The position numbers were made by a program, and so were the translations under genes. A stretch of DNA of 64,000 nt from Acinetobacter sp. ANC 4558 (GTDB lineage: Bacteria > Pseudomonadota > Gammaproteobacteria > Pseudomonadales > Moraxellaceae): the NCBI RefSeq assembly GCF_002135375.1, contig NZ_NEGH01000003.1:124001-188000 (forward strand), written 5' to 3'. How positions within the stretch are numbered: position 1 is the stretch's first letter; each line of letters begins with the position of its first letter. This document shows, one piece after another, positions 1 to 9,335 of this stretch. The notes beneath the pieces are model-generated. The model saw only the letters and a list, made by a program, of their open reading frames with translations, made no database searches and was not told where the DNA came from.

Positions 1-315
1 TTTGAGCAGGGTCGAACCGCATTCTTGAACATTCCAATCAATAAAGGTTTGAATATTTTCTTCAAAAAGTTGTGCGGCTTTTCTCAGTATTTTTGCTCGT
101 ACTTCAAATGTCGTATTTTTCCAAGTTTTTTGTGCTTCTACGGCAATTTCTACAGAGCGATTGACATCGTCAATGGATGCAAATTGTACGCTTGAAATCG
201 TTTCGCCAGTTGCAGGATTTTTGATATCTTTAGTGATATTATCTGTTCGAATCCAATCACCCTGAAAAATATGTTCTTTCCATACTTGTTCAATAATATT
301 GGTTTGCGTATTCAT
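1..315 (-). CDS. Benzaldehyde-type aldehyde dehydrogenase, N-terminal part (runs off window)
   Basis: The first about 105 residues of an NAD(P)-dependent aldehyde dehydrogenase are encoded here; the rest, including the catalytic Cys and Glu, lies outside the window. The N-terminus reads GDWIRTDN...IKNPATGE and ends with FIDWNVQECGST, which closely matches the segment DWNVRECG of XylC/AreC benzaldehyde dehydrogenases. Such enzymes oxidise benzaldehyde to benzoate. The ATG at 315 follows AAAGGA placed in the end of the upstream transporter gene, whose stop is only 4 bases away, so the two are co-transcribed and probably translationally coupled. Conversion of an aromatic aldehyde fits the adjacent aromatic acid symporter and the benzoate operon further along. 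The exact aldehyde substrate is inferred from similarity only. Confidence 0.85.
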   Translation of the reverse strand, partial: MNTQTNIIEQVWKEHIFQGDWIRTDNITKDIKNPATGETISSVQFASIDDVNRSVEIAVEAQKTWKNTTFEVRAKILRKAAQLFEENIQTFIDWNVQECGSTLLK

Positions 316-319
316 CGTA

Positions 320-1648
320 TTATCCTTTAACGACACGTGGAATTGGAGTAGGTTTAGGTTGATTAAATAAAGCAATGACAAGTGCGCCAATAATGCCAGG
401 CAATGCAAAGACCATAAAGTTTTGTTCAAATGGGAGGTTCATTGCTAACAATACACCACCAAATAAAGGACCAGCAATTGCGCCAAAGCGACCCATTGCT
501 GCCGAGAAGCTGACACCTGTTGATCGTATATTTGCTGGGTAAAAATCTGCAGCTAAGGTATGAATAACAGACATTGAACCGACAGTAGCACCGCCTGCAA
601 TGACCAATAAAAGGCTTAGAATAAATGCAGGAGGATGGAAACCTAAACAACCAATTGATGCAGCAGCAAGAAGATAGCCGAAAATTAAAGTTTTCTTTGT
701 TCCCCATTTGTCCGCAATGACACCAAAAATTAAAGTACCTAATATTGAACCAATATTTAATGTAACAAGGAAGGTGATACTTGACCCTAATGAATAACCA
801 CCAACATTCATAAGCTTAGGTAGCCAAGTATTTAAACCAAATACCATGAGCATCACCATTGCAAAGCCAATCCAAATGAGTAATGTCTTTGATGCTTTTC
901 CTTCGGTAAATAAACCAACCACTGGAATTTTTTGTTTGGCACTGGTTGTTTCTATGACATACATCATATTGGTTTGATGTTGATGTGCTGGATTGAGTTT
1001 TTCTAGTGTTTTAACGACATCATCTTGGCGATTTTTTTGAATCAAATAACTAATAGATTCAGGGAAGGTTTTATACATTAGTGGGATTAAGAAAATACAA
1101 GTTCCTGCAATCCAGAAAGTTGCTTGCCAGCCAAAAGTAGGAATAAGAAATAATCCAGCTAAACCTGAAATAATTGCACCAACACCATAGAATGCCAATA
1201 CAAAATTGATTAATCTATTTCGATAATTACCAGGTGCCATCTCTTTAATAATTGTGACTAAATTTGGAACCGCACCACCTAAGCCAACACCTGTTAATAA
1301 ACGGCAAATGAAAAAAGTATCAGTATCATGAGCGAAACCATTCATTGTGACAGCAACGCTCGATAATATTGTACAAAAAATAATAATGTTTTTACGCCCA
1401 AACTTATCAGCAGCCATTCCCAATGTAACAGCCCCGAGCATCATTCCCATCAATGATGCAGCCCCTAAGAGTCCCGCAGTTTGAGGAGACAATTGCCATT
1501 CGGTCATTAAATGTGGTAAGACGGAACCATAAATGACGAGATCATATCCATCAAAAAGCATAATCACCGCGCACCAAAAGACTAAAATCTTGTGATGTTT
1601 ATTTAATGAAGCCCGATCAATTAATTCTACAGCATTGACATTTTGCAT
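320..1648 (-). CDS. MFS aromatic acid:H+ symporter (AAHS family)
   Basis: A 442-residue inner-membrane major facilitator protein with 12 hydrophobic segments. The AAHS signature FDGYDLVIYG sits in TM1 (about residues 32-41), and the loop 2-3 motif reads DKFGRK. Family members (BenK, PcaK, VanK, MucK) import benzoate, hydroxybenzoates, vanillate or muconate with protons; which one is used here cannot be read from the sequence. The frame can be opened from a TTG at 1651, but the ATG at 1648 has a strong AAGGAAGGA Shine-Dalgarno and is the better start. It is the first gene of a minus-strand unit with the benzaldehyde-type dehydrogenase, which suggests uptake of an aromatic aldehyde or acid precursor. 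A second AAHS paralogue lies at 44369. Confidence 0.9.
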   Translation of the reverse strand: MQNVNAVELIDRASLNKHHKILVFWCAVIMLFDGYDLVIYGSVLPHLMTEWQLSPQTAGLLGAASLMGMMLGAVTLGMAADKFGRKNIIIFCTILSSVAVTMNGFAHDTDTFFICRLLTGVGLGGAVPNLVTIIKEMAPGNYRNRLINFVLAFYGVGAIISGLAGLFLIPTFGWQATFWIAGTCIFLIPLMYKTFPESISYLIQKNRQDDVVKTLEKLNPAHQHQTNMMYVIETTSAKQKIPVVGLFTEGKASKTLLIWIGFAMVMLMVFGLNTWLPKLMNVGGYSLGSSITFLVTLNIGSILGTLIFGVIADKWGTKKTLIFGYLLAAASIGCLGFHPPAFILSLLLVIAGGATVGSMSVIHTLAADFYPANIRSTGVSFSAAMGRFGAIAGPLFGGVLLAMNLPFEQNFMVFALPGIIGALVIALFNQPKPTPIPRVVKG

Positions 1649-2144
1649 CAATTCCTTCCTTTGAATAATTATTCCTGCAAGTTTTTTAATGATTTAAAAA
1701 GCTTGTGTATATCCTTGAAAATTGAATTTCATAGAACCTATCATTTAGATTAAAATCATTCATAGTATTGATCAAATTAATATTAAATATTATCTAATAT
1801 TCAATGTATCTATAATCATGATTATTTATAGATGAAAAAATGGCGAAAACAAGAATGTATTTCACGGCACAGATGTAACATTTTAGGTTTGAAATGTGTC
1901 AAAAATACACTTTAAAAAAAGGGATTAATCTAATACATTCATAAGTATTAAGGAAGGATATTTATATATCGAATAAAACAATGTTAGATGCGAAAGAATA
2001 TTGAGATTATGGTATTGAAGAATAAAGGATAAATAATTGATGAATTGAGAAAGTTAAAGAAAAAGGAGGAAACAAACTAAAGAGAGGATGATTAATCACT
2101 CTCTTTAATCTGGATATTATTTTTTTAAAATGAATGCTTTTATT
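1649..2144. other. Intergenic region between symporter and monooxygenase genes
   Basis: About 500 AT-rich bases. It must hold the minus-strand promoter of the symporter unit. Its far end carries a hairpin (2079-2106) positioned to end the monooxygenase transcript. I see no convincing small gene, RNA gene or BenM-type operator in it. Confidence 0.5.
2079..2106 (-). terminator. Probable terminator of the LLM monooxygenase gene
   Basis: An inverted repeat AAAGAGAG / CTCTCTTT with an inner TGAT/ATCA pair lies 38 bases past the stop of the monooxygenase. On the minus strand it is followed by the T-rich stretch TTAGTTTGTTTCC. The U-run is weak, so termination efficiency is uncertain. Confidence 0.5.
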
Positions 2145-3551
2145 TTAAGCAGTTTCGGTAATTTGTTGATATTGAGTTTCTTGATGCGGTTTATAACGGA
2201 AGCTTGCACCTCGATGATTTTCAGGAAGTAATGGTCCATTTCCAAAGAGTTTTTCACGTAAGGTTCCTTGTGTATATTCCGTTTGATAAACACCACGACG
2301 TTGCAACTCTGGAACAACAAACTCCACTACATCTTCAAAAGTTTGATGCGCCAAAATATAAGCTAAATTAAACCCATCAATATCAGTGTCTTCAACCCAT
2401 TCTTGTAAACGATCTGCAACAGTTGTCGCAGAGCCAACAATGATTGGGCCATTACCTCCAATACTTGTCCAATGTGCAATTTCTTCGATTGTCCAAACTT
2501 TATCAGGATCTGCTTCTACATAAGATTGAAGCATAGATTGAATAGCATTTGTTTGAATATACTCAACTTGATCAGAAGGACTAAATTGTGAGAAATCTAC
2601 ACCAGACCAACCTGATGCAAGCGTTAATCCACCATCGTAACTTGCATATTGTTGATACTCTTTAAATTTAGCTTGAGCTTTTTCATCCGTTTCATCTACA
2701 ACAATAGATAACATCGTATAAATAAGAATAGAGTAAGGATCTTTACCTTCCTTAATTAAGTTTTGACGAATACCTTCTACGAGTTTTTTGACTGCTAATT
2801 TTGTTGGTGCTGAAATAAATACACATTCTGCATTTTGACTTGCAAATTTTTGCCCACGTGAAGAGGCACCTGCTTGATAAAGCACAGGAGTACGTTGAGG
2901 GGATGGTTCACAAATATGAATACCAGGGACAGAAAAGTATTGCCCGTCATGTTGAATCGGGTGAACTTTTGTATGGTCGGTATAAATGCCTTTTTCTTTA
3001 TCTCTTAATACGGCATCTTGCTCCCAAGAACCTTCCCAAAGCTTATATAAGACTTCTAAATACTCATCTGCAATATCATAGCGATTATCATGACTGACTT
3101 GTGTTTTTAAACCTAAGTTTTTAGAACCACTTTCTAAATATGAAGTTACAATATTCCAGCCAGCGCGTCCTTTGGTTAAGTGGTCCAAAGTACTTATACG
3201 GCGTGCGAATGGATAAGGATGTTCAAAAGAGATTGACGTTGTAACACCAAAGCCTAAATGTTTTGTAACGGCTGCCATGGCTGGAACAATTTGGAGAGGG
3301 TCATTCACAGGAACTTGAACTGCGCCTGTTAATGCATGTTCTGCTGAACCATGATAAACATCATATATTCCTAATACATCAGCGATGAAGATACCATCAA
3401 ATTTACCACGTTCTAATATTTTTGCTAAATCAGTCCAATATTCTAAATCTTTATATTCTGTTGAACGATCTAATGGGTGACGCCATAAACCTGGAGATTG
3501 ATGGGCAATACAATTCATTTCGAATGCATTAAATCTAATTTGTTTGCTCAT
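2145..3551 (-). CDS. LLM-class flavin-dependent monooxygenase (NtaA/SnaA/DszA type)
   Basis: A 468-residue cytoplasmic FMNH2-dependent monooxygenase of the bacterial luciferase-like superfamily. The N-terminus (FDGIFIADVLG), the segment GRAGWNIVTSYLESGSKNLG and the segment PVLYQAGASSRGQKFA are typical of the NtaA/SnaA/DszA branch, whose members cleave organosulfur or aminopolycarboxylate compounds and need a flavin reductase in trans. A TTG at 3563 would add four residues; the ATG at 3551 preceded by GAAGAA is preferred. It is divergent from three SfnB/DszC-type monooxygenases and near a methionine-type ABC importer, so a role in releasing sulfur from sulfones, sulfonates or sulfides is likely. 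DszA-like length (about 450) fits. No flavin reductase gene is in the neighbourhood. Confidence 0.88.
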   Translation of the reverse strand: MSKQIRFNAFEMNCIAHQSPGLWRHPLDRSTEYKDLEYWTDLAKILERGKFDGIFIADVLGIYDVYHGSAEHALTGAVQVPVNDPLQIVPAMAAVTKHLGFGVTTSISFEHPYPFARRISTLDHLTKGRAGWNIVTSYLESGSKNLGLKTQVSHDNRYDIADEYLEVLYKLWEGSWEQDAVLRDKEKGIYTDHTKVHPIQHDGQYFSVPGIHICEPSPQRTPVLYQAGASSRGQKFASQNAECVFISAPTKLAVKKLVEGIRQNLIKEGKDPYSILIYTMLSIVVDETDEKAQAKFKEYQQYASYDGGLTLASGWSGVDFSQFSPSDQVEYIQTNAIQSMLQSYVEADPDKVWTIEEIAHWTSIGGNGPIIVGSATTVADRLQEWVEDTDIDGFNLAYILAHQTFEDVVEFVVPELQRRGVYQTEYTQGTLREKLFGNGPLLPENHRGASFRYKPHQETQYQQITETA

Positions 3552-3563
3552 AAAATTCTTCAA

Positions 3564-4050
3564 TAGTTTTGAAATATTCTTTAATCATCATAAATGAATC
3601 ATATTGAGACTTTTAATAATAAAAATCTCAATATATAGCAAATTAGTTTTATATGATAAATTTGTATTTACTTATACAAATAAGAGATTAAATTTAATTG
3701 GAAAATATTGCTTACTATGATGAGAATTGGTGAAATTTTATGCATAAAATTTGTTTCTTTAACGTATGAAATAGATATCATTATTTGATAAATAAAAAAA
3801 AGAAGAAATTTCTGATTAAAATTATTTCTTAAAGATCATATTACAAACATATTTATAAATTTAAAGATGAATATATTTATATTAAAACTTATTTAATTCA
3901 ATATATTATGGTTTCTTAATTAAAAGAATAGGAATTTTTTTAACCATTTTCTTATATTAAATAATATTAATTAATATTCAAATTTAAATATAATGAAAAT
4001 AAAAAAATAATGCTAGCTTGATAAATGTTGATTTATAGCGAGTTTTTATA
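3564..4050. other. Divergent promoter region of the sulfur block
   Basis: Nearly 490 very AT-rich bases between the divergent monooxygenase genes at 3551 and 4051. Both promoters must lie here. I looked for a sigma-54 GG-N10-GC element, because SfnR-type regulators use it, and found none with correct spacing. No reading frame of note is present. Confidence 0.5.
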
Positions 4051-5301
4051 ATGACATCAAAAATTGAAATAAAATTAAGAAATGCAGAAAATATTCCACG
4101 TGATTTTTATTTAGATCATGTGCCAGCACATATTATTCAGTCAGATCAAGAAGCGATTGATATCGCACAGAACCTTGCACAATCATTTATTAAAGAAGCA
4201 TCGAAGCGAGATCATGAACGTAGTTTACCTTTATTAGAAGTTGAACAATATTCACAATCAGGATTATGGGGAATTACTGTACCAAAACAATTCGGGGGGC
4301 CGGAAGTTAGTTATAAAACTTTAGCGGAAGTGGTTAAAATTATATCAAGTGCAGATCCATCTTTAGGTCAAATTGCACAAAATCACTGGTCACTCGTTGA
4401 ACATATTCGTTTAGATGCGAGCTTAGAGCAGCAAGCATTCTTTTTTGCACAGGTATTAAAAGGAAAACGCTTTGGTAATGCATTTTCAGAAAAAGACTCT
4501 AAAACAGTCGCAGATTTAACAACAAAAATTGAGTTTCAAAAGGATCATGCTGTTATTCATGGACAGAAATTTTTTGCAACGGGTGCATTATTAGCTCATT
4601 GGGTACCTGTGATTGCTGTAGATCATGAAGGCAGGCCTTTTGCAGCATTTGTCCCACAACATTCACAAGGGCTGAATATTGTCAATGATTGGAGTGGATT
4701 TGGTCAACGAACAACAGTCAGTGGCTCAGTATTCTTAGATCATGTTCAGATTGACTTAAAATATGTTGTTCCTATTTATCATGCATTTGAAAGACCAACG
4801 GCAGCAGGTGCAATTTCACAATTTATTCAATCTGCTGTAGATGCGGGTATTGCACGTGGGGCTATTGAAGAAACAATTCATTATGTTCGTCATTATACCC
4901 GACCGTGGATTGATTCAGGTTTAGAGAAAGCGACACAAGACCCTTATATTATTGCCAATATTGGTGAACTAAAAATTAAATTACGGGCAGCAGAAGCTGT
5001 ATTGGATTTAGCTGGTAGTGCAATAGATTTAGCGATTAAAACCCCGTCAGAACATACTGTCTCGGAGGCAAGCTTATTGACAGCTGAATCTAAAGTTCTG
5101 ACCACTGAAATTGCATTATTGGCAGCAAATAAACTTTTTGAATTAGCAGGTACGCGTTCAACTTTATCTGAATTAAATTTAGATCGTCATTGGCGTAATG
5201 CACGAACGCATACTTTACATGATCCGGTTCGTTGGAAATTTAATCTGGTTGGAAATTACTATTTAAACGATGTGCCATTACCACGTCATGCATGGAATTA
5301 A
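4051..5301 (+). CDS. SfnB/DszC-type flavin monooxygenase, copy 1
   Basis: A 416-residue protein with the acyl-CoA dehydrogenase fold: an N-terminal helical domain with SGLWGITVPKQFGG, a middle beta domain with NDWSGFGQRTT.SGSVFLD, and a C-terminal helical domain ending in LDRHWRNARTHTLHDPVRWK. This RNARTHTLHDP ending is typical of the SfnB/DszC sulfur-acquisition branch, in which reduced FMN supports oxygenation of organosulfur compounds instead of acyl-CoA dehydrogenation. It is the first gene of a plus-strand run and is followed after 15 bases by copy 2. It is much closer to copy 3 at 6720 than to copy 2. The specific sulfur compound is unknown. Confidence 0.87.
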   Translation: MTSKIEIKLRNAENIPRDFYLDHVPAHIIQSDQEAIDIAQNLAQSFIKEASKRDHERSLPLLEVEQYSQSGLWGITVPKQFGGPEVSYKTLAEVVKIISSADPSLGQIAQNHWSLVEHIRLDASLEQQAFFFAQVLKGKRFGNAFSEKDSKTVADLTTKIEFQKDHAVIHGQKFFATGALLAHWVPVIAVDHEGRPFAAFVPQHSQGLNIVNDWSGFGQRTTVSGSVFLDHVQIDLKYVVPIYHAFERPTAAGAISQFIQSAVDAGIARGAIEETIHYVRHYTRPWIDSGLEKATQDPYIIANIGELKIKLRAAEAVLDLAGSAIDLAIKTPSEHTVSEASLLTAESKVLTTEIALLAANKLFELAGTRSTLSELNLDRHWRNARTHTLHDPVRWKFNLVGNYYLNDVPLPRHAWN

Positions 5302-5316
5302 GTGGGAGAAAATAAA

Positions 5317-6573
5317 ATGAGCACACAAGATATCGAATATTTGTCAAATACTGAGTATGACAAACTTATAAGTAAATTTAGACCAATTTTTCAGCGAATT
5401 GCGGATGGCGCATTAGAGCGTGAAAAGAGTCGTATTTTACCTTATGATCCGATTAAATGGTTAAAAAAGGCTGGTTTTGGTGCAGTTCGTGTTCCGCGAG
5501 AATTTGGTGGAGGCGGTGTATCTCAAAAACAATTATTTAAATTGCTCATAGAACTGGCAGCAGCAGATTCTAATGTTGTACAAGCATTAAGAGGACACTT
5601 TGCTTTTGTTGAAGATCGTCTTAATGCACACTTGACTGAGTCTCAACAAATATGGTTTGAACGTTTTGTACAGGGCGATATTGTTGGTAATGCATGGACA
5701 GAAATTGGAAAGGTAGAAATTGGTGATGTTAAAACACGTATAACAGCAGAAGAACATACGGGTAACTTATTTGTTAATGGCCGAAAATATTACTCAACTG
5801 GTACAATATATGCGGATTGGATTGATTTATTTGCTTTAGATGAAACAACAAATCAGCATGTCATTGCAGCTGTTTCAACAGTTTCTAAAGGGGTACAGGT
5901 TTTAGATGATTGGAACGGTTTTGGTCAAAAAACTACAGGAAGTGGGACCTTAACGATTCAAAATGTAGAAATTACGCGCGAATTTATTTTTCCATTTGAA
6001 CAACGATTTAAGTATCAAACAGCATTTTATCAAGTTGTACATTTAGCAACATTGACGGGTATTGCACAAAGTGCAGTAGAAAGATTTACAGAAGAAGTTC
6101 GTTCTCGTACACGTATTTACAGTCATGGAAATGCAGAATTAATTCGTGAAGATGCACAAATTTTACAAATTATTGGCAAGGCATCTGCTCAAGCTTTTGC
6201 CGCAGAGAGTATTACCTTAACCATTGCAGAAGCATTAGATCAAGCCTATTTTTTACATGTAAAACAAGATTCTTATCAAGAATTACAAGCCAATGATCAT
6301 GCAGAATTATTGGCATCTCAAGGTCAAGTCGTTATTTCTGAATCAGTATTAAATTTAACCACAGATTTGTTTAATGCCTTGGGTGCGTCAGCAAGTACTA
6401 GTGAAAAACAATTAGATCGCTTTTGGCGAAATGCACGGGTAATTTCATCTCATAATCCTGTTATTTATAAACAGAAAGTAATCGGTGATTGGATCGTTAA
6501 TCAAACACCATTACCGTATGTATGGCAAATAGGCAATAGCCCAGCGGCGAAGCAAGCAGAAATTGCGATCTAA
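5317..6573 (+). CDS. SfnB/DszC-type flavin monooxygenase, copy 2 (divergent)
   Basis: A 418-residue member of the same acyl-CoA dehydrogenase-fold monooxygenase family. Motifs include FGAVRVPREFGGGG near residue 60, DDWNGFGQKTTGSGT in the middle domain, and LDRFWRNARVISSHNPVIYK at the C-terminus. A GTG directly after the previous stop (5302) is in frame, but the ATG at 5317 sits eight bases after GGAGAA, so I start there. It is clearly more diverged from copies 1 and 3 than they are from each other, which suggests a different substrate or step. It is co-transcribed with copy 1; a 12-bp inverted repeat separates it from copy 3. Confidence 0.87.
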   Translation: MSTQDIEYLSNTEYDKLISKFRPIFQRIADGALEREKSRILPYDPIKWLKKAGFGAVRVPREFGGGGVSQKQLFKLLIELAAADSNVVQALRGHFAFVEDRLNAHLTESQQIWFERFVQGDIVGNAWTEIGKVEIGDVKTRITAEEHTGNLFVNGRKYYSTGTIYADWIDLFALDETTNQHVIAAVSTVSKGVQVLDDWNGFGQKTTGSGTLTIQNVEITREFIFPFEQRFKYQTAFYQVVHLATLTGIAQSAVERFTEEVRSRTRIYSHGNAELIREDAQILQIIGKASAQAFAAESITLTIAEALDQAYFLHVKQDSYQELQANDHAELLASQGQVVISESVLNLTTDLFNALGASASTSEKQLDRFWRNARVISSHNPVIYKQKVIGDWIVNQTPLPYVWQIGNSPAAKQAEIAI

Positions 6574-6633
6574 ATTTTATCATGTGAAATGTAACCAAAT
6601 TGATGTGTTGAAGGCTGTTCAATATCAATCCAT

Positions 6634-6682
6634 CCATACTTATTTAAAATTGTAGCGAAGACGTAATGAAAAATAAGTATGG
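6634..6682 (+). repeat. Perfect 12-bp inverted repeat between monooxygenase genes
   Basis: CCATACTTATTT (6634-6645) and AAATAAGTATGG (6671-6682) are exact reverse complements separated by 25 bases. There is no U-run after the second arm, so a simple terminator is unlikely. It could be an mRNA processing or stabilising hairpin, or a regulator operator in front of copy 3. Confidence 0.7.
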
Positions 6683-6719
6683 AATATAAAATGTAATGTA
6701 GTGAGTAAAAGTGAATAAG

Positions 6720-7973
6720 ATGAATACTAAAGTTCAAGATATTCGAATCGAAAGTAATCAAGATGTCCCTGAATTTGTATTTTTACAAAATGAAAATGCA
6801 AGACAAATCAAGAGTGATGAAGAAGCTATTCAAGTTGCTAACACACTGGTTGAGCGTTTTAAAAAGAATGCATCTTATCGTGATCAAAACCGCTTATTGC
6901 CATTAGAGGAAATTGTAGAATATTCTCAAAGTGGTTTGTGGGGAATTAATATTCCAAAACAATATGGTGGAGCACAAGTAAAACACCGAACGTTATCTCA
7001 AGTCATTCGGACTTTAGCTAGTGCAGATCCTGCTTTAACACAAATTTCCGAAAATCATTTGTCATTTTTAGAACAAGTACGTCTAGATGCAACAGAAGAG
7101 CAAAAGAAACTCATTTATCAAGCAGTTTTAAATGGACAACGTTTAGGTAATGCACTTTCTGAGCGCGGAGGTAGAACGGTTACAGATTTGACAACTCGAA
7201 TTATTAAGAATGAAAAAAACTATATTGTGAGTGGGAAGAAGTTTTATGCAACAGGTGCAATTTTAGCACACTGGGTATATGTCGTTGGTTTAGATGAAAA
7301 TGGTGAAGAATTAACTGCTTTAATTCCTCATTATGCTGATGGTTTAAGTATTATTAATGATTGGTCTGGTTTTGGGCAGCGGTCGACAGCAAGTGGTACA
7401 GTCATTTTAGACCAAATTCCAGTCGATGCTGAATATGTGATTAAGACAGGTGCAGGTGGTTCGAGTATTAACTTGGTTGGTACAATTTCACAGCTCATAC
7501 ATTCTTCGATAGATGCTGGTATTGCACATGCAGCCATTGAAGATACGATAGAATTTGTTCAAAAATATACACGTCCTTGGATAGATGCCGATCAAGAGCG
7601 GGCTGTAGATGATCAATTTACCCAAGCAGCGATTGCAGAGCTTAAAATAAAATTACATGCCGCTGAGGCATTATTAGATCGAGCGGGTGATTTTATTGAT
7701 CGAGCATTAGAGAGTTTAACTGAAGAAAAAGCAAATGCAGCAACTTTGGCGGTTGCCGAAGCAAAAGTATTAAGCGCAGAAATCGCGATTCTTGCCAGTA
7801 ATAAACTATTTGAGCTTTCGGGTACGCGCTCAGCATTATCTGAACTCAATTTGGATCGACATTGGCGCAATGCACGTATACATACATTACACGACCCAGT
7901 ACGTTGGAAGTATAAACTTATTGGTGAATATTATTTAACTGGAAAACATTTACCTCGTCATCCTTGGAGTTAA
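6720..7973 (+). CDS. SfnB/DszC-type flavin monooxygenase, copy 3
   Basis: A 417-residue paralogue of the gene at 4051, sharing SGLWGINIPKQYGG, NDWSGFGQRSTASGT and LDRHWRNARIHTLHDPVRWK in the same positions. Two starts are possible: GTG at 6711 or ATG at 6720. Neither has a strong Shine-Dalgarno, and I prefer the ATG. A 146-base spacer with a 12-bp inverted repeat sets it apart from copy 2, and a strong terminator follows at 8002-8049, so it ends this transcription unit. The three paralogues together suggest stepwise oxidation of a sulfur compound or a broadened substrate range; the sequence does not decide. Confidence 0.87.
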   Translation: MNTKVQDIRIESNQDVPEFVFLQNENARQIKSDEEAIQVANTLVERFKKNASYRDQNRLLPLEEIVEYSQSGLWGINIPKQYGGAQVKHRTLSQVIRTLASADPALTQISENHLSFLEQVRLDATEEQKKLIYQAVLNGQRLGNALSERGGRTVTDLTTRIIKNEKNYIVSGKKFYATGAILAHWVYVVGLDENGEELTALIPHYADGLSIINDWSGFGQRSTASGTVILDQIPVDAEYVIKTGAGGSSINLVGTISQLIHSSIDAGIAHAAIEDTIEFVQKYTRPWIDADQERAVDDQFTQAAIAELKIKLHAAEALLDRAGDFIDRALESLTEEKANAATLAVAEAKVLSAEIAILASNKLFELSGTRSALSELNLDRHWRNARIHTLHDPVRWKYKLIGEYYLTGKHLPRHPWS

Positions 7974-8001
7974 TAACTTTACTGAATAATTAAATTAATA
8001 G

Positions 8002-8049
8002 AGTGAGCAATATATTTTACATAACGTAAAATTTTATGCTCACTTTTTT
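8002..8049 (+). terminator. Intrinsic terminator after the SfnB-type genes
   Basis: AGTGAGCA (8002-8009) pairs with TGCTCACT (8037-8044), with an inner ATTTTAC/GTAAAAT stem, followed by TTTTT. It separates the monooxygenase unit from the ABC importer. Confidence 0.85.
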
Positions 8050-8306
8050 ATAATCAAGAATTATAAAAAATAATGATATAATTTTAATAGATTATTTAAT
8101 ACATTTTTTTTATATTTTGATATTTTTTGTACGCTTTGATTTTCAACAAATAGAATTTGTGTAATTTAGTTTTTTATCAATAACTTATTTTAAATTCTAA
8201 GCATAATTAATTCTAATTCTTTTTTTTGAATATAAAAATAAATTTTTAATGTTATTTATAATTAGTAAAGTTATATAAATTAATAAGAATTCAAACATTA
8301 TAGATA
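8050..8306. other. AT-rich leader of the ABC importer operon
   Basis: About 255 bases of very AT-rich sequence that must contain the promoter of the MetNIQ-type operon. I did not recognise an S-box, SAM-II type element or other riboswitch. Confidence 0.4.
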
Positions 8307-9335
8307 ATGTACATGATTAATATTGTAAATGCTGATAAGTATTTTAATGTTAAGAATAAACAAGTCTTAGCATTAAATGATATTAGTTTAAATATAGAAG
8401 CTTCTAAAATTATTGGCATTATTGGGTATTCAGGTGCAGGCAAGTCAACATTACTTCGCTTAATGAATGGCTTGGAAACAGTTGATAGCGGTAGTGTAGA
8501 GGTTTTAGGGCAAAATATTGAAAGTGCTAATTCTTTACAGTTGAAAAATTTAAGAAAACAGATTTCTATGATTTTTCAACACTTTAATTTATTAAAAACA
8601 AAAACAGTATTTGAGAATATTGCATTTCCACTTCGTTTAGATGCTGGACTGAATAAAAATGAAATTCGACTAAAAGTTGAAAAATTAGCGCAAGAAGTCG
8701 GATTAACGGAGCATTTATATAAATATCCTAAACAGTTATCTGGCGGTCAAAAACAGCGTGTTGGGATTGCTAGAGCGCTTGCGAATTCACCCAAAATTTT
8801 ATTATGTGATGAAGCCACAAGTGCGCTAGATCCTATTACAACGCATGAAATATTAAGCTTATTATTAAAAATTAACCGTAGTTTAGGAATTACAATTGTA
8901 TTAATCACACATGAAATTGATGTTATTAGACGAATTTGCGATGACGTTGTGGTTTTAGATAAAGGTACAATTGCGGAGAAAGGTCCTGTAGATCAAGTAC
9001 TTTTACACCCTAAACATTCTGTTTCACGTTCACTCATTTTAGAGAAAGTAGACCTTGATGAGCTTGATTTACGTGAAAAATCTACTGTTATTCGAGTAAC
9101 AGCAATTGGTGAATTAGCTAAACGTCCTCCATATGAGCTGATCGCCGTGAATACAGCAACAGATTATCAAATTGTACATGCAAAAATAGAGCGCACTAAA
9201 ACATCACTTTATAGTCAAACAATTTTCGCTTTACATGGTATGAACATCAGGGGCTTTATTCAGCAATTACAACAAATAGGTGCATATGTTGACGTAATGA
9301 GTACACATGAGAAATCTCTTACGGAGGCAGCTTAA
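8307..9335 (+). CDS. MetN-type ABC transporter ATP-binding protein
   Basis: A 342-residue ATPase. Walker A GYSGAGKST lies near residue 45, the signature LSGGQKQR near 145 and Walker B ILLCDEATSALD near 170. A C-terminal NIL (ACT-like) domain of about 80 residues follows, as in MetN, where it binds methionine for feedback inhibition of uptake. Two ATGs (8307, 8313) are possible; the second would give a start like that of E. coli MetN. It is followed directly by the permease gene and then the binding protein. Next to organosulfur monooxygenases, it may import methionine or another sulfur compound; the ligand is inferred from family and context. Confidence 0.9.
   Translation: MYMINIVNADKYFNVKNKQVLALNDISLNIEASKIIGIIGYSGAGKSTLLRLMNGLETVDSGSVEVLGQNIESANSLQLKNLRKQISMIFQHFNLLKTKTVFENIAFPLRLDAGLNKNEIRLKVEKLAQEVGLTEHLYKYPKQLSGGQKQRVGIARALANSPKILLCDEATSALDPITTHEILSLLLKINRSLGITIVLITHEIDVIRRICDDVVVLDKGTIAEKGPVDQVLLHPKHSVSRSLILEKVDLDELDLREKSTVIRVTAIGELAKRPPYELIAVNTATDYQIVHAKIERTKTSLYSQTIFALHGMNIRGFIQQLQQIGAYVDVMSTHEKSLTEAA

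Noticed and set aside
2840..3097. 85-codon plus-strand frame opposite the LLM monooxygenase
   Set aside because: It lies entirely antisense to a well-supported gene, has no Shine-Dalgarno and resembles no known protein; a shadow frame.
3564..4050. GG...GC pair (TTGGAAAATATTGCTT) as a sigma-54 promoter for the sulfur genes
   Set aside because: The spacing between GG and GC is eight bases, not the required ten, and the flanking consensus is missing.
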